Positions 36,235 to 46,006 are shown, counted from the first letter of the stretch. The stretch is 64,000 nt of DNA from Thalassotalea_H castellviae (GCF_031846185.1 NZ_JAVRIF010000003.1:372001-436000), one strand, 5' to 3'. The notes: generated by a model not told the origin, from the letters alone. Numbers and translations are program-made.

Positions 36235-38184
36235 TTATTCAGTTTTAAACTGTGATACAAGATTTTCTAATTGTTGTTTTTGCTGGTTAAGCTCATTCAT
36301 GATTGCGGCAGTATTGTCCGATAAGTTTGATATTTCAACAGCCATATCAGCGATTTTAGTGACATTTTGATTAAGCTCATTGATCACACTCGATTGCTCT
36401 TGAGTCGCTGTAGCTACTTGTACGTTCATGGTGGTGATTTCATTAATTTCTCCAACTACTTCACTGAGTACATCTTTAGCTTCGTTGGTTTTATTTAACC
36501 CTTCACTGGCAAGTTCAGTATTTTCTTCCATGGCGGTAACTGTTTCATTTGCCTGTGTTTGCAAGCGTTTTATCACATCATTTATTTCTTGAGTAGAGCT
36601 TTGTGTCCTTCCGGCAAGTGTTCTTACCTCATCAGCAACAACCGCAAAGCCTCTGCCTTGTTCACCCGCTCTTGCTGCTTCAATAGCCGCATTTAGGGCA
36701 AGTAAATTGGTTTGTTCTGAAATACTACTAATAGTATCTACAACTGAACTTATCATTTGTGTTTGTTCGGCTAAACTTACAATTTTTTCTTGTGTTATGC
36801 GGTTACTTTCTTGTAGCTGTTGCATAACATTACTTGAGTCATCAACTCGATGATTAGATGTATTGATTTGCTCTTCTGATTTTTCAGTTTTCGAAGCGGT
36901 ACTTGTGGCAAGTTCACTAACTTCTTGAATACTATGACTCATTTCATTGGTAGCAGTAGCCACAGAATCTGACTCTATTTGTTGATCAGCCACTAAAGAA
37001 TTGACTTTAGCTGCCATTGCACTCAGTTGTTCAAAGGATGCAGACATGACTTTTTCATTCTGTTTTATCTCAACCATTATCTCTTTTACTTTGCCGATAA
37101 TAGCGTTAAAACCTTTTGCCAATAACGCTAATTCATCGTTACCTTTTTCCTCAAGCGTGTGAGTTAAATCCCCCCCTTTACCTGCCATGGCAAGTAAACG
37201 TTCACCGATATTTAAAATAGGTTTTGTAATACGGTTGGCTAGAATGACCATTAAGAAAATAAAAATGGCTACTATAACGGCATTTAATAGGGCGGTTTGT
37301 GCTAAGGCAGAATGAATTTTTGATAAAGGCTCTGCTTTGGGGAGCATGGCAACTATTTTCCAATTGAGCTCAGGTAAACCAACACTTGCAACATAAAAGT
37401 CTTCATCATTATAAGTTACATCGTCATAAACATAGCCAGAATTTGAGCTAAGTAATTTATTAGAAACTTGAGAAAAACCATTTAGTTGCGATAATTTTTG
37501 ATTATTTAAAGAAGAAAGTTGCGGATGTATAAGCACGTTACCTTGATTATCGGTAACAAATACATAGCCCTGTTCACCTACTTTATTGCGTAAAATACTT
37601 TTACTGATTTCATCTACGGGGTAACCAAAACCGGCGATGGCAATGTCTTCTCCTTGATGTCTCACTCGATAATTAATAAATGCAGTTAACTTTGTGGTGC
37701 CTTTTTCAATATCAAAAGAAATTTCATACGGTTTATCGGTTTTTAAAAATTGATAGAACCAAGCATCATCTTGAGGTGTGACTTGTCGTGAAATTCCTGT
37801 TTGAGTGTAATAATTTTGGCTTATATTAGACACCCAATAGACGGTAAATGCGTTGTTTTCTTTTCTAAGATTCTCTAAATAATCAATGAGTTGACCTTGC
37901 CCATTTTCAGACTCTCCCGCCACAGCCCAATCTAATAAAAATTTATTCTGTGCGATGCCTTTAGATAATTCAATCGGGGTACTTAGCTGTTCTCTGATCC
38001 TAGATTCAACTTTAGCCAATTGATTAGGTAATAAATCTTGTTCAATATTATGCTGAAATACATTACTAAAAATAAAATTATTTAGCGCTAAACTAAATAT
38101 CGATAAAGTGATTAGCGAAGTAGTGATTACGGCAATAAGGGTTTGTCTTATGGAGCGGTTAGTGAACCAATTGCTAATATTCAT
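36235..38184 (-). CDS. methyl-accepting chemotaxis protein with dCACHE sensor
   Basis: The 649-residue receptor has two membrane segments (about 13-33 and 292-315) enclosing a periplasmic sensor of dCACHE type (VYWVSNISQNYYTQTG, DEISKSILRNKVGEQGYVFV), a HAMP domain, and a long coiled-coil signalling region with the conserved hairpin (ARAGEQGRGFAVVADEVR). It sends attractant signals to CheA. Ligand unknown; cotranscription with a Tsx-like porin is likely. No CheB/CheR pentapeptide is seen at its C-terminus. Confidence 0.95.
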   Translation of the reverse strand: MNISNWFTNRSIRQTLIAVITTSLITLSIFSLALNNFIFSNVFQHNIEQDLLPNQLAKVESRIREQLSTPIELSKGIAQNKFLLDWAVAGESENGQGQLIDYLENLRKENNAFTVYWVSNISQNYYTQTGISRQVTPQDDAWFYQFLKTDKPYEISFDIEKGTTKLTAFINYRVRHQGEDIAIAGFGYPVDEISKSILRNKVGEQGYVFVTDNQGNVLIHPQLSSLNNQKLSQLNGFSQVSNKLLSSNSGYVYDDVTYNDEDFYVASVGLPELNWKIVAMLPKAEPLSKIHSALAQTALLNAVIVAIFIFLMVILANRITKPILNIGERLLAMAGKGGDLTHTLEEKGNDELALLAKGFNAIIGKVKEIMVEIKQNEKVMSASFEQLSAMAAKVNSLVADQQIESDSVATATNEMSHSIQEVSELATSTASKTEKSEEQINTSNHRVDDSSNVMQQLQESNRITQEKIVSLAEQTQMISSVVDTISSISEQTNLLALNAAIEAARAGEQGRGFAVVADEVRTLAGRTQSSTQEINDVIKRLQTQANETVTAMEENTELASEGLNKTNEAKDVLSEVVGEINEITTMNVQVATATQEQSSVINELNQNVTKIADMAVEISNLSDNTAAIMNELNQQKQQLENLVSQFKTE

Positions 38185-38393
38185 ATAGATGATTTTCCAA
38201 TGGCTAGGTTATTATTCTTTTTAATACATTAACTTTATCGTTAAAAAACCGATAAACTTTAGATATATCAATTTGTAGTATTGACTATGATTGAAGATTT
38301 ATCGAATTACTTAAAGAAAAGTTGTAGTGCTAATTGAGTTTATCTTGTGAACGTTAGATAATACGCGCCCTTAATATTCTGTAGAAAACAATT

Positions 38394-39119
38394 ATGACTG
38401 AAAGAACCCATAAAACTATCGAACAAGCCGAACAAGAAGGCAAATATATTCGTAAAGTACGTAGTTTTGTTAAACGAGAAGGGCGTTTAACTAATGCACA
38501 AGCCAGAGCTCTTGAATTACACTGGGATACCATGGGATTAGATCATAATAAAAAGGTTATTAACCCTAGTGTAGTCTTTAATAATGAAAATCCTGTGGTA
38601 TTAGAAATTGGTTTTGGTATGGGGAAATCTTTAGTTGAAATGGCGAAAAACGCGCCAGAGTTAAACTTTATTGGCATTGAAGTACATAAACCTGGCGTGG
38701 GTGCTTGTATTGCTTTAGCTCAAGAAGAAGGCATTAAAAACTTAAGAGTTTATGAACACGATGCTATTGAGATTTTAGCGGATTGCATACCTGATGCCTC
38801 AATCACTACAGTGCAATTATTTTTTCCAGATCCTTGGCATAAAAAGAAACACCATAAACGTCGTATTGTTTCACCTGAATTTGTTGAAACTATTCGTCAA
38901 AAGCTAAAAATTGGTGGGGTGTTTCATATGGCTACAGACTGGGAAAATTATGCTGAGTGTATGCTTGAAGATATGCAAGCTTCAGCAGGTTATAAAAACT
39001 TGTCAGAAAACAATGATTATGTGCCTCGTCCAGATTCACGACCATTAACTAAGTTCGAAAACCGAGGTCAGCGTTTAGGACATGGTGTTTGGGATTTACA
39101 ATTTCAGCGAATTGACTAA
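38394..39119 (+). CDS. trmB: tRNA (guanine-N7)-methyltransferase
   Basis: The 241-residue protein methylates G46 of tRNAs. The SAM loop (EIGFGMG), FIGIEVHKPGVGACI and the catalytic region LFFPDPWHKKKHHKRRI are diagnostic. The neighbouring yggL and mutY place it as in E. coli, but a chemoreceptor and a porin are inserted between. Confidence 0.98.
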   Translation: MTERTHKTIEQAEQEGKYIRKVRSFVKREGRLTNAQARALELHWDTMGLDHNKKVINPSVVFNNENPVVLEIGFGMGKSLVEMAKNAPELNFIGIEVHKPGVGACIALAQEEGIKNLRVYEHDAIEILADCIPDASITTVQLFFPDPWHKKKHHKRRIVSPEFVETIRQKLKIGGVFHMATDWENYAECMLEDMQASAGYKNLSENNDYVPRPDSRPLTKFENRGQRLGHGVWDLQFQRID

Positions 39120-39177
39120 CCTACAAAATAACCTTGAGTAATAAACTTTTCTGTAGATTATAAAAAATATCGACTAT

Positions 39178-39213
39178 AAAAGGTGAATGTCATATATGCC
39201 ATTCACCTTTTTT
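39178..39213 (+). terminator. terminator after trmB
   Basis: A stem of about 12 bp (AAAAGGTGAATG with CATTCACCTTTT) followed by Ts; it overlaps the end of the convergent small gene and may work both ways. Confidence 0.8.
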
Positions 39214-39553
39214 AATGGATGAATGATTGCTCTATATGAAATAAATGCTGACTATTGCGCGTATTTCCTGTTTCTATCAACCATTGCTTAGTAATAATTT
39301 CTTTTGATAAAGCAAATTGTAAAATTCTCACTTTATATCGGCACCAATAATCAATAGTCGCTTGAATATGGCAATCAGAGTTTGGAAATAATTCACTTCT
39401 GTTTTCGATTAACTCGTTTTTTAAATACTCGATAATTTTTGGTTTTAGTTCAGTTTCAATGAATTGTTTAAACTGCGTAAATTGTTTCGCCCGATATAAT
39501 TGCCATGCCATCCAGAGCAGTAGCCCAACAGCTAAAATAACCAGAATTTCCAA
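39212..39553 (-). CDS. small membrane-anchored protein of unknown function
   Basis: The 113-residue protein has one N-terminal membrane helix (ILVILAVGLLLWMAW) and a charged cytoplasmic or periplasmic remainder with two Cys. It sits convergent to trmB and after the ogt gene on the minus strand. Not recognised; codon use looks normal. Probably a lineage-specific gene. Confidence 0.6.
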   Translation of the reverse strand: MEILVILAVGLLLWMAWQLYRAKQFTQFKQFIETELKPKIIEYLKNELIENRSELFPNSDCHIQATIDYWCRYKVRILQFALSKEIITKQWLIETGNTRNSQHLFHIEQSFIH

Positions 39554-39610
39554 AAGAACCCCTTAAATAAATTTTTCGGTGATGTTAAAAGAAATTCACC
39601 ATAAAGGATA

Positions 39611-40102
39611 TTAAATTTTAAATTGCGCATTTTCATGCATCAACAATTTAGCTTTTAACGCTAACCCACCAGCATAGCCTGTGAGTTTGCCATTACTACC
39701 GATTACTCGATGACAAGGAATGATTAACGCGATAGGATTAGCGCCGTTTGCCGTACCAACCGCGCGAACGGCCTTTTTGTTATTAATTTTTTCCGCAAGC
39801 CATGCATAGCTTTTAGTTTCGCCTTGTTTAATAGTGGTTAATGCTTGCCATACTTTTTGTTGAAATGGTGTGCCTTGAGGGGCAAGCGCAACATCAAAGC
39901 TTGATCTTTCTCCTGAAAAATACTCGTCTAATTGTTGGCGTACTTCGGTAAATAATGAATCATTGGTTGGGTGATCATCAGGAAGTTTAAGTGCTGCGGC
40001 CCCTGATTGAAAAGCAAGCGCCGTTAAACCACATTTATTCGCGCTTAAGGCAATATCACCGTAAGGCGAGGCGTAAATATTGTAATAAATTTCACTAGAC
40101 AT
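39611..40102 (-). CDS. ogt: methylated-DNA-[protein]-cysteine S-methyltransferase
   Basis: The suicide methyl acceptor PCHRV is present in IIPCHRVIGSNGKLTGYAGGL, with the DNA-binding helix region upstream (GTPFQQKVWQALTTI). It repairs O6-methylguanine. The start at 40102 is chosen because AAGGA lies 5-6 bases upstream; ATG at 40126 adds eight residues. It follows the Ada-AraC-AlkA fusion gene by about 60 bases, giving an alkylation repair pair. Confidence 0.95.
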   Translation of the reverse strand: MSSEIYYNIYASPYGDIALSANKCGLTALAFQSGAAALKLPDDHPTNDSLFTEVRQQLDEYFSGERSSFDVALAPQGTPFQQKVWQALTTIKQGETKSYAWLAEKINNKKAVRAVGTANGANPIALIIPCHRVIGSNGKLTGYAGGLALKAKLLMHENAQFKI

Positions 40103-40163
40103 AGTTTTCCTTAAATAATCATTCATTGACTAATTGTTGCTTTACGCGTGTAGTGTGCGAGAT

Positions 40164-41594
40164 TTAATGCGCAAGCGAGTGCCATAAATATATGCAGGCA
40201 TATGCACGCCAAGGTCGCCATTGCTCTGCCAGTTGTAAAATCTCTTTATTACTGATTTTTTTCTCATTATTCGATAACGCTTTAATTACTCCAAGATCTG
40301 CACTCGGAAATGCATCAGGATCACTTAAACCTCGCATCGCAAGATAATTTACCGTCCAAGGACCTATTCCTTTAATTTCACATAACTGCTTTTCTAATCG
40401 TTCAAGCGATGGATAATTTTCAATTTTTTCATGATGCAACTCAAAAAATTCAACCCAACGCTGTAATGTGGCTATGCGAGTTTTTGTTAACCCTATTCCT
40501 TCATATTCAACGCCTAACAAGGCTTCAACAGATGGAAAAATTAAACGCGTTTCTGATGGTAACTCAGGAGATTGTTGACCATACTTTTCAGTAATACGTT
40601 TCGCTAGGGTGGTAGCTCCTTTTACTGAAATTTGCTGACCTAAAATCGCCCTAATTGAAAATTCAAAAATATCCCAGCAACCGGGTAATCTTAATCCTTG
40701 GTGCTGATTTATTATTTTTTTCAATAAAGGATGTTGAGAAAGTTGCTGGTGGATTAAGTCCATATCGGCGTCTAAATCAAACATTCGCCTGATTCGATTG
40801 ATAACATTACTTAAGTAACTGTAATCCGACAATACTATTTTCATCGTTAATGCTGGTTTTTTAGGGTGGTGAGTAATTACTAACCATCCAGTGCACTTAT
40901 CAATTGAAATACTACGTTGATAGCTATTACTTGTGACTTTTTCTAAACCCTTTATCTGTCTATTTTGGAAAAAAGTCAGCATGGTTGACCAATCAAATGG
41001 CGGACGATACGGTAAATTTATGGTTAAACATTCATTGTCTTTTATGATGTTTTTACTCTTTCGTAATAACTTAGGTGAGCATTGATACGCTTTTTTGATG
41101 GCTTCATTAAAACGCCTGACGCTATTAAAACCACTTGCAAAACATATGTCGCTTAAGCTTAATTTTGTCGTGGAAATTAATTTTCTGGCTAGTAATAATC
41201 TCTGTTGTTGAAAATATTCGCTAGGTGAAAGACCATAATACTGTTGAAATAGTCGTTGTAATTGCCTAGTGCTAATAGCGAATTTTGCTGAAATAGTCGT
41301 TAAATTGTCAGACTTATAATCAAAACTTTGAATAATTCTTTTTAATTTTATTGGTAAATTCTTCACCGCAGCCTGTTCTGGAAAGCAGCGCTTGCAAGGT
41401 GTAAATCCAGCATGTTGAGCTTGTTCTGCACTTAAATAGTATTGTACATTTTCTGGCTTAGGTGGCCGAGCAGGGCAAATAGGTCGACAAAATATACCTG
41501 TGGTGATCACTCCTGTAAAAAATTTACCATCAAATCTAGCATCTCTACTGAGTCTTGCGGTCTCGCAGGTTTTTACATCAAGTGAACGTTGCAT
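40164..41594 (-). CDS. Ada-like metal domain/AraC/AlkA fusion (3-methyladenine DNA glycosylase)
   Basis: The 476-residue protein has an N-terminal Ada metal-binding domain with its four cysteines (FCRPIC and CKRC), an AraC-type helix-turn-helix (LSLSDICFASGFNSVRRFNE), an AlkA N-terminal domain and a HhH-GPD glycosylase (KGIGPWTVNYLAMRGLSDPDAF, catalytic Asp at PDAF/SADLG). Methyl transfer to the metal-bound Cys would turn it into an activator, and the AlkA part excises alkylated bases. E. coli splits these roles between Ada and AlkA. Ogt encodes the missing methyltransferase half next door. Confidence 0.95.
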   Translation of the reverse strand: MQRSLDVKTCETARLSRDARFDGKFFTGVITTGIFCRPICPARPPKPENVQYYLSAEQAQHAGFTPCKRCFPEQAAVKNLPIKLKRIIQSFDYKSDNLTTISAKFAISTRQLQRLFQQYYGLSPSEYFQQQRLLLARKLISTTKLSLSDICFASGFNSVRRFNEAIKKAYQCSPKLLRKSKNIIKDNECLTINLPYRPPFDWSTMLTFFQNRQIKGLEKVTSNSYQRSISIDKCTGWLVITHHPKKPALTMKIVLSDYSYLSNVINRIRRMFDLDADMDLIHQQLSQHPLLKKIINQHQGLRLPGCWDIFEFSIRAILGQQISVKGATTLAKRITEKYGQQSPELPSETRLIFPSVEALLGVEYEGIGLTKTRIATLQRWVEFFELHHEKIENYPSLERLEKQLCEIKGIGPWTVNYLAMRGLSDPDAFPSADLGVIKALSNNEKKISNKEILQLAEQWRPWRAYACIYLWHSLAH

Positions 41595-41963
41595 TGGGTT
41601 TCTTTTTTTGCCTTTTAATAGTTATCTACCTTACCGGAGTTTTATAAATTTACTGGCGAAAATCAGACATCAATAACAAATTTAATAATGATTTTTTGAA
41701 AAAAAGATTAAAACCCTTAAAAAATAAATTAGTGTTTTTTTAAAGAGATAAAAACAAAAAGATAAAGTAAATCATCTGGATAATAAATATTTATACGCTA
41801 TTTTTAAGAATAACTTAGTGAATTTCAAGATTTCGTCAGTGTTTTTAAACTTTTCGTAAGCTTTAATTAGAATGTATCAATATAGTATTTTATGTTAGTC
41901 AATAATTAAAAAAAAATTACGAATAAAAAATAATCAAATTTTAAAACGTTCGGGGAGAGCAAA
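41595..41963. other. upstream region of the TonB receptor gene
   Basis: About 370 AT-rich bases. The only recognised element is the direct-repeat promoter at 41832-41886. The left part holds nothing I can identify. Confidence 0.6.
41832..41886 (+). promoter_or_regulatory. AraC-type direct repeats and -10 box before the TonB receptor gene
   Basis: TTCGTCAGT (41832-41840) and TTCGTAAGC (41853-41861) are in the same orientation with starts 21 bases apart, two helical turns, as AraC-family activators prefer. A -10 box TATAGT begins 20 bases after the second repeat ends. The -35 region overlaps the second repeat and has no consensus, as expected for an activator-dependent promoter. The arrangement is repeated exactly before the cytochrome operon. 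Confidence 0.7.
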
Positions 41964-44600
41964 ATGTCGCAAGGCTACCAAAATAGAATTACCCATTTGC
42001 CACGCAAAAAAAGCAAAGTGGCTCAAGCAATCATTTCATCTTTACTTATTGCTCCACTCTTAGTTAATGCGGCTGAAGAAATCGCTGAAGAAGAAGTTGA
42101 GGTTATGACAGTAACTGCACAGAAGCGTGTGCAGAATATTATGAAAGTACCGGTAACTGTTGACAGTGTTTCAGAGGAGACTATTAAGCAGTCAGGCTCA
42201 GTAATGCTTGATGATATTGATAAATTCATTCCGGGTTTTGATTTTAGTGGTGGAGATGTTACCCAAGCTGGTGTAACGATGCGTGGCGTTTCAAGCCCTA
42301 ATATTAGTGTTGGTGGAGATCCTTCAACGGCGACATTTTTTGATGGCGTTTATATGCCAAGAGCTGCGCAAAACGTTTTATTTTCAGATATGCAACGCGT
42401 TGAAGTGCTAAAAGGGCCTCAAGGTACGCTTTTTGGTAAAAATGCCGCAATGGGAGTGGTAAATATGATCCCAAATGCCCCTGAAGATGATACTTACGGT
42501 TTTATTAAAGGGACGTTCGGCTCTGATAGTATGCAACGCATTGAAGGGATGTTTAACTTTGCTATCTCCGATAGTGTTTATGTGCGTATGAATGGCTTAT
42601 CAAATAAGCAAGATGGCTACATTAAAAATGTAGCTCAATCGCCACTTAACAGTAAAAATTCTGGTGATGGTGGCGAGAAAGGACATCAAGCGGCAAGAGT
42701 TGCTGTAAAATGGGATATTTCAAGTCGAACGAATGTTCAATTGTCTTATGATTGGGACAAGTTAGATCAAGCGCCTGGGGCTGCAATTGGTTTAAGTCCT
42801 TATGCTGAAAATCCAACGGATCCATTTGCCAATACTTTTGCTAACGACGTTGTTAACGGTGGCGAAAGTCGTGATATGACGGCAACAACGTTTAAATTAA
42901 ATCATGAGTTTAATGATCAATGGTCGATGATGTTTATTTCTAGTTTTCGTGAATGGGAAACTAGTAACCGCATTGATGAAGACGGCACTGCAGAAGTGTC
43001 TCGTTATTTAGATACAGACAACCATGAAGATTCAAATATTTTCTATAACGAATTACAAGTAAATTACAATAGTGCAGATTTCAATTACGTAGGTGGTATT
43101 ACTTACTCTAAAGAAGAAGTGCACCAAACAACATTTATTAATACCACCACAGATACGGCGGCACGTTTAGTTTCTGGGCAGTTAAATGATCAATTATCTG
43201 CAGGTGTTAGGCAAGAATTTGCGGGCGCAATTGGTGTTAACCCTGACGATGTGCCACAAGAAACGGTCGACTTTTTATTGAGTCAATATGGTTTACCACT
43301 AGAACATATGTGGGATCCAGAGCAATGGGCGGCTACATTAAATGTTATGGGCGCTGCTGGCGATATTATGGATTACCTTGCGTACATTGGTGTAGTACCA
43401 CCAGGCACACCTCTTACAGCTGATATTGTGTCGTTAACCGGTGATGCTACATACGATATTGTGGCACAACAAATGGGTATTGCTGAAATATTTGGCCCAA
43501 GCTATGCCAATCAAATGTGGTCTGAAAATTTCATTAACAATGGTGAGTTTATTAGTTACGGGATTTATTCAGATTTTGATTTTCAATTGTCAGATAAATG
43601 GAACGTATTTTTTGGCCTTCGTTACTCAGAAGATGAAAAAGATTTTTCATGGCAAGTGTCCGAAACACAATTTGCGCAAGTTCGCCCTGGAGTTAGTAAT
43701 ATTTTATTCCCCGCTCGTGAACAATTGTGGCAGTCAAAAACATGGAATAAAACCACTGGTCGTTTAGGTGCTGGCTATATAATTAATGATGATCATATGA
43801 TTTTTGCCTCGGTTGCAACTGGTTATAAAGCGGGGGGATTTGATTCACTTAATTCACCACATAGTGAAAGTGATGGTTCAATTATTATCGACCCAAATAC
43901 TGGTGAAATTGTAGATGTTGCCTTTGCTCCAGAAGAGTCTGTTAACTATGAATTTGGTTATAAAGGGATAGTTTTTGAAGATATTATCACGACCTTTTCA
44001 CTTTATCATAATGTCTTAGATGATAGACAAGTCAGTATTAACTCTAAGCCTCCTGGACAAAGCCAAGCATTGCCAACCATCGTAAACCAAGATATGACAA
44101 TTGATGGCTTTGAACTTTCAATGAATTGGCAAATGACAGATACATTATCAACGGGTTTTGTGACTGAAGTACGCCAAATTGATTCTAGTACCGAAGCTTT
44201 CTATAACGATTCAGGTACTTTAATTGAAGAAGGCACTGAAGCGAATGATTCAAACACGTCATATACCTTAATGTTAGATTGGGAGCCAGATATTAGCACG
44301 GGTTATGCCGTTGTTCATGTTGATTATGTTTTTAGAGAAAATGCGCGAGGCTTAGAAATTGGAAATGACGAGTGGGTAAATGATATCCCCCATTATTTTG
44401 ATGATACAAAACTACTAAATGCACGTATCTCATGGCTTAATGATGACGAAACCATTGAAATTGGCTTATGGGGTAAAAACCTATTAGATAATCGTTATAC
44501 TGGATTTCCAGGTGGTCGTACAAAAGATATCTTAGGTACAGGATATACCAGTGTTAATAAAGGGATGGAAACCGGTATAGATATTAAATATTCATTTTAA
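41964..44600 (+). CDS. TonB-dependent outer membrane receptor
   Basis: The 878-residue protein has a signal peptide, a TonB box-like segment (VEVMTVTAQKR), a plug domain (VPVTVDSVSEE ... LKGPQGTLFGKNAAMGVVNM) and a large barrel ending in Phe (DIKYSF). The layout matches receptors of the iron/carbohydrate/organic compound type in Alteromonadales. A long loop (about 395-520) is rich in Asp, Thr and Pro. It should import a large ligand at the cost of TonB energy. Its neighbours are an AraC regulator and cytochromes. GGGGAGAG precedes the ATG. Confidence 0.95.
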   Translation: MSQGYQNRITHLPRKKSKVAQAIISSLLIAPLLVNAAEEIAEEEVEVMTVTAQKRVQNIMKVPVTVDSVSEETIKQSGSVMLDDIDKFIPGFDFSGGDVTQAGVTMRGVSSPNISVGGDPSTATFFDGVYMPRAAQNVLFSDMQRVEVLKGPQGTLFGKNAAMGVVNMIPNAPEDDTYGFIKGTFGSDSMQRIEGMFNFAISDSVYVRMNGLSNKQDGYIKNVAQSPLNSKNSGDGGEKGHQAARVAVKWDISSRTNVQLSYDWDKLDQAPGAAIGLSPYAENPTDPFANTFANDVVNGGESRDMTATTFKLNHEFNDQWSMMFISSFREWETSNRIDEDGTAEVSRYLDTDNHEDSNIFYNELQVNYNSADFNYVGGITYSKEEVHQTTFINTTTDTAARLVSGQLNDQLSAGVRQEFAGAIGVNPDDVPQETVDFLLSQYGLPLEHMWDPEQWAATLNVMGAAGDIMDYLAYIGVVPPGTPLTADIVSLTGDATYDIVAQQMGIAEIFGPSYANQMWSENFINNGEFISYGIYSDFDFQLSDKWNVFFGLRYSEDEKDFSWQVSETQFAQVRPGVSNILFPAREQLWQSKTWNKTTGRLGAGYIINDDHMIFASVATGYKAGGFDSLNSPHSESDGSIIIDPNTGEIVDVAFAPEESVNYEFGYKGIVFEDIITTFSLYHNVLDDRQVSINSKPPGQSQALPTIVNQDMTIDGFELSMNWQMTDTLSTGFVTEVRQIDSSTEAFYNDSGTLIEEGTEANDSNTSYTLMLDWEPDISTGYAVVHVDYVFRENARGLEIGNDEWVNDIPHYFDDTKLLNARISWLNDDETIEIGLWGKNLLDNRYTGFPGGRTKDILGTGYTSVNKGMETGIDIKYSF

Positions 44601-44623
44601 TAAAAGCCTTGAATGATTAAGCT

Positions 44624-44657
44624 AAAAAACCAACATTAAATGATGTTGGTTTTTTTG
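44624..44657 (+). terminator. terminator after the TonB receptor gene
   Basis: A 10-bp stem (AAACCAACAT with ATGTTGGTTT) and a 6-base loop followed by a T run, 25 bases after the stop. Confidence 0.9.
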
Positions 44658-44815
44658 TTTAGCATAGTGTCAGCAAAGCGTTGTATCCGAAAAACAATTC
44701 GAACAGCAAAACAATCATTATTTTTAAACCAACATCATAAAATAAAGCGACTATTAATTTTTATTTTTTGTGTTTATTATGGTGTAAGTTTTTGACATCC
44801 GACCACAATTTTCTC

Positions 44816-45868
44816 ATGGCTGAATTTTTCTCTCATATTGCTTTTGCACAAATGTTAATGTGTGCTTTGTTGTTATTTCCACTTCGAAAACAAAATTCTT
44901 CAATTACACTTTATATTTTATTGATGCTTTGTGGCTCAGGTTATTTATTAAGTGCGTTATTTTCACCGATAGAAAATGGGTCAATTCTTTGGTGGTTAGG
45001 TAGAACCGGTGGCAATGCATTACCGGGAGTGTTCTGGCTAGTTAGTTTAAGTGTTTTTGGCGATCATATTGTTTTGAAACGGTGGCAATATATTGTCGCT
45101 TCCTTAACTTTAGTTGTTCCGTTAACGGCAACATTAATTCAAATGATTTTTTCTGTCACCCTAAAAGATCATGAAGGATTGTATGGTTTGATCACCTATG
45201 GTGCGTTGTTATTAGAATTAGTTTTAATATCACATGCGTTAATTATATCTATCAAACATTGGCGTGGTGATTTAGTGCAAGAAAGGCGATATATCCGAGG
45301 AAGTGTCATTGCAGTATCGTCTTTATACATTATTTTAGTGATGATTCTGGAACAATTGCTCAAAATTGATTGGCCACCATTGGAAGTTATTTCGAGTTTA
45401 TTACTGGCTATTTTGGTCACTGGAGTAAACTTCTTTTTATTTCAATTACGAGAATCAAGTTTATTTGAAGCTGTTGGCGATAATCCAACCAAAATAAAGT
45501 CAACACTACCTGAACAAAAAGCTTCTTTAGAATTAACTAAAATTATTGAATCGATGGAGAAGGACAAATTATATCAGCAAGACGGAATGACTATTTCTGG
45601 CTTAGCTAAACATTTAGCAATACATGAATACAAACTGCGTAACTTGATCAATGGTGAATTAAATTATCGTAACTTTAATGATTTTTTAAATTATTATCGC
45701 ATCAAAGAAGTGACAGAGAGTTTAGTTTCACCTTCATTCAGTCATTTACCCGTGTTGACGTTAGCGTTAGAAAGTGGCTTTAGAAGCTTAAGTTCTTTTA
45801 ATAAAGCCTTTAAAAACACTCATGGAATGACTCCAACTGAATTTAGAAAGCAGAATTTACCCGATTAA
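44816..45868 (+). CDS. membrane-bound AraC-family regulator (multi-TM sensor plus HTH)
   Basis: Residues 1-225 contain about seven hydrophobic helices (AQMLMCALLLFPL ... LVVPLTATLIQMI ... ISSLLLAILVTGVNFFLF), and the C-terminal 110 residues are an AraC DNA-binding domain (ISGLAKHLAIHEYKLRNLIN and LTLALESGFRSLSSFNKAFK). The start is taken as ATG at 44816, which begins right before the first helix; TTG at 44768 is possible. It lies between the receptor and cytochrome genes, and identical AraC-like direct repeats precede both, so it is the likely activator of both. The inducer is unknown. Confidence 0.9.
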   Translation: MAEFFSHIAFAQMLMCALLLFPLRKQNSSITLYILLMLCGSGYLLSALFSPIENGSILWWLGRTGGNALPGVFWLVSLSVFGDHIVLKRWQYIVASLTLVVPLTATLIQMIFSVTLKDHEGLYGLITYGALLLELVLISHALIISIKHWRGDLVQERRYIRGSVIAVSSLYIILVMILEQLLKIDWPPLEVISSLLLAILVTGVNFFLFQLRESSLFEAVGDNPTKIKSTLPEQKASLELTKIIESMEKDKLYQQDGMTISGLAKHLAIHEYKLRNLINGELNYRNFNDFLNYYRIKEVTESLVSPSFSHLPVLTLALESGFRSLSSFNKAFKNTHGMTPTEFRKQNLPD

Positions 45869-45951
45869 GGTTTTATAAAGTTAAGTCGTAATCTGTTGAA
45901 ATATAATAATAAAATTATAAATCAACTAAATCGATTAGTTAATTTTTATAA

Positions 45952-46006
45952 TTCGTCAGCTTTTTTTTAAAATTCGTCAGCAAATTATACTTGCTCACAC
46001 TATAGT
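45952..46006 (+). promoter_or_regulatory. AraC-type direct repeats and -10 box before the cytochrome operon
   Basis: TTCGTCAGC occurs at 45952-45960 and 45973-45981, 21 bases apart, followed 20 bases later by TATAGT (46001-46006). The geometry is the same as before the TonB receptor gene at 41832-41886. The -10 sits within a palindrome (CACTATAGTG), and AAACTATCTATAGTTT follows at 46008, which may bind another factor. Confidence 0.75.
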
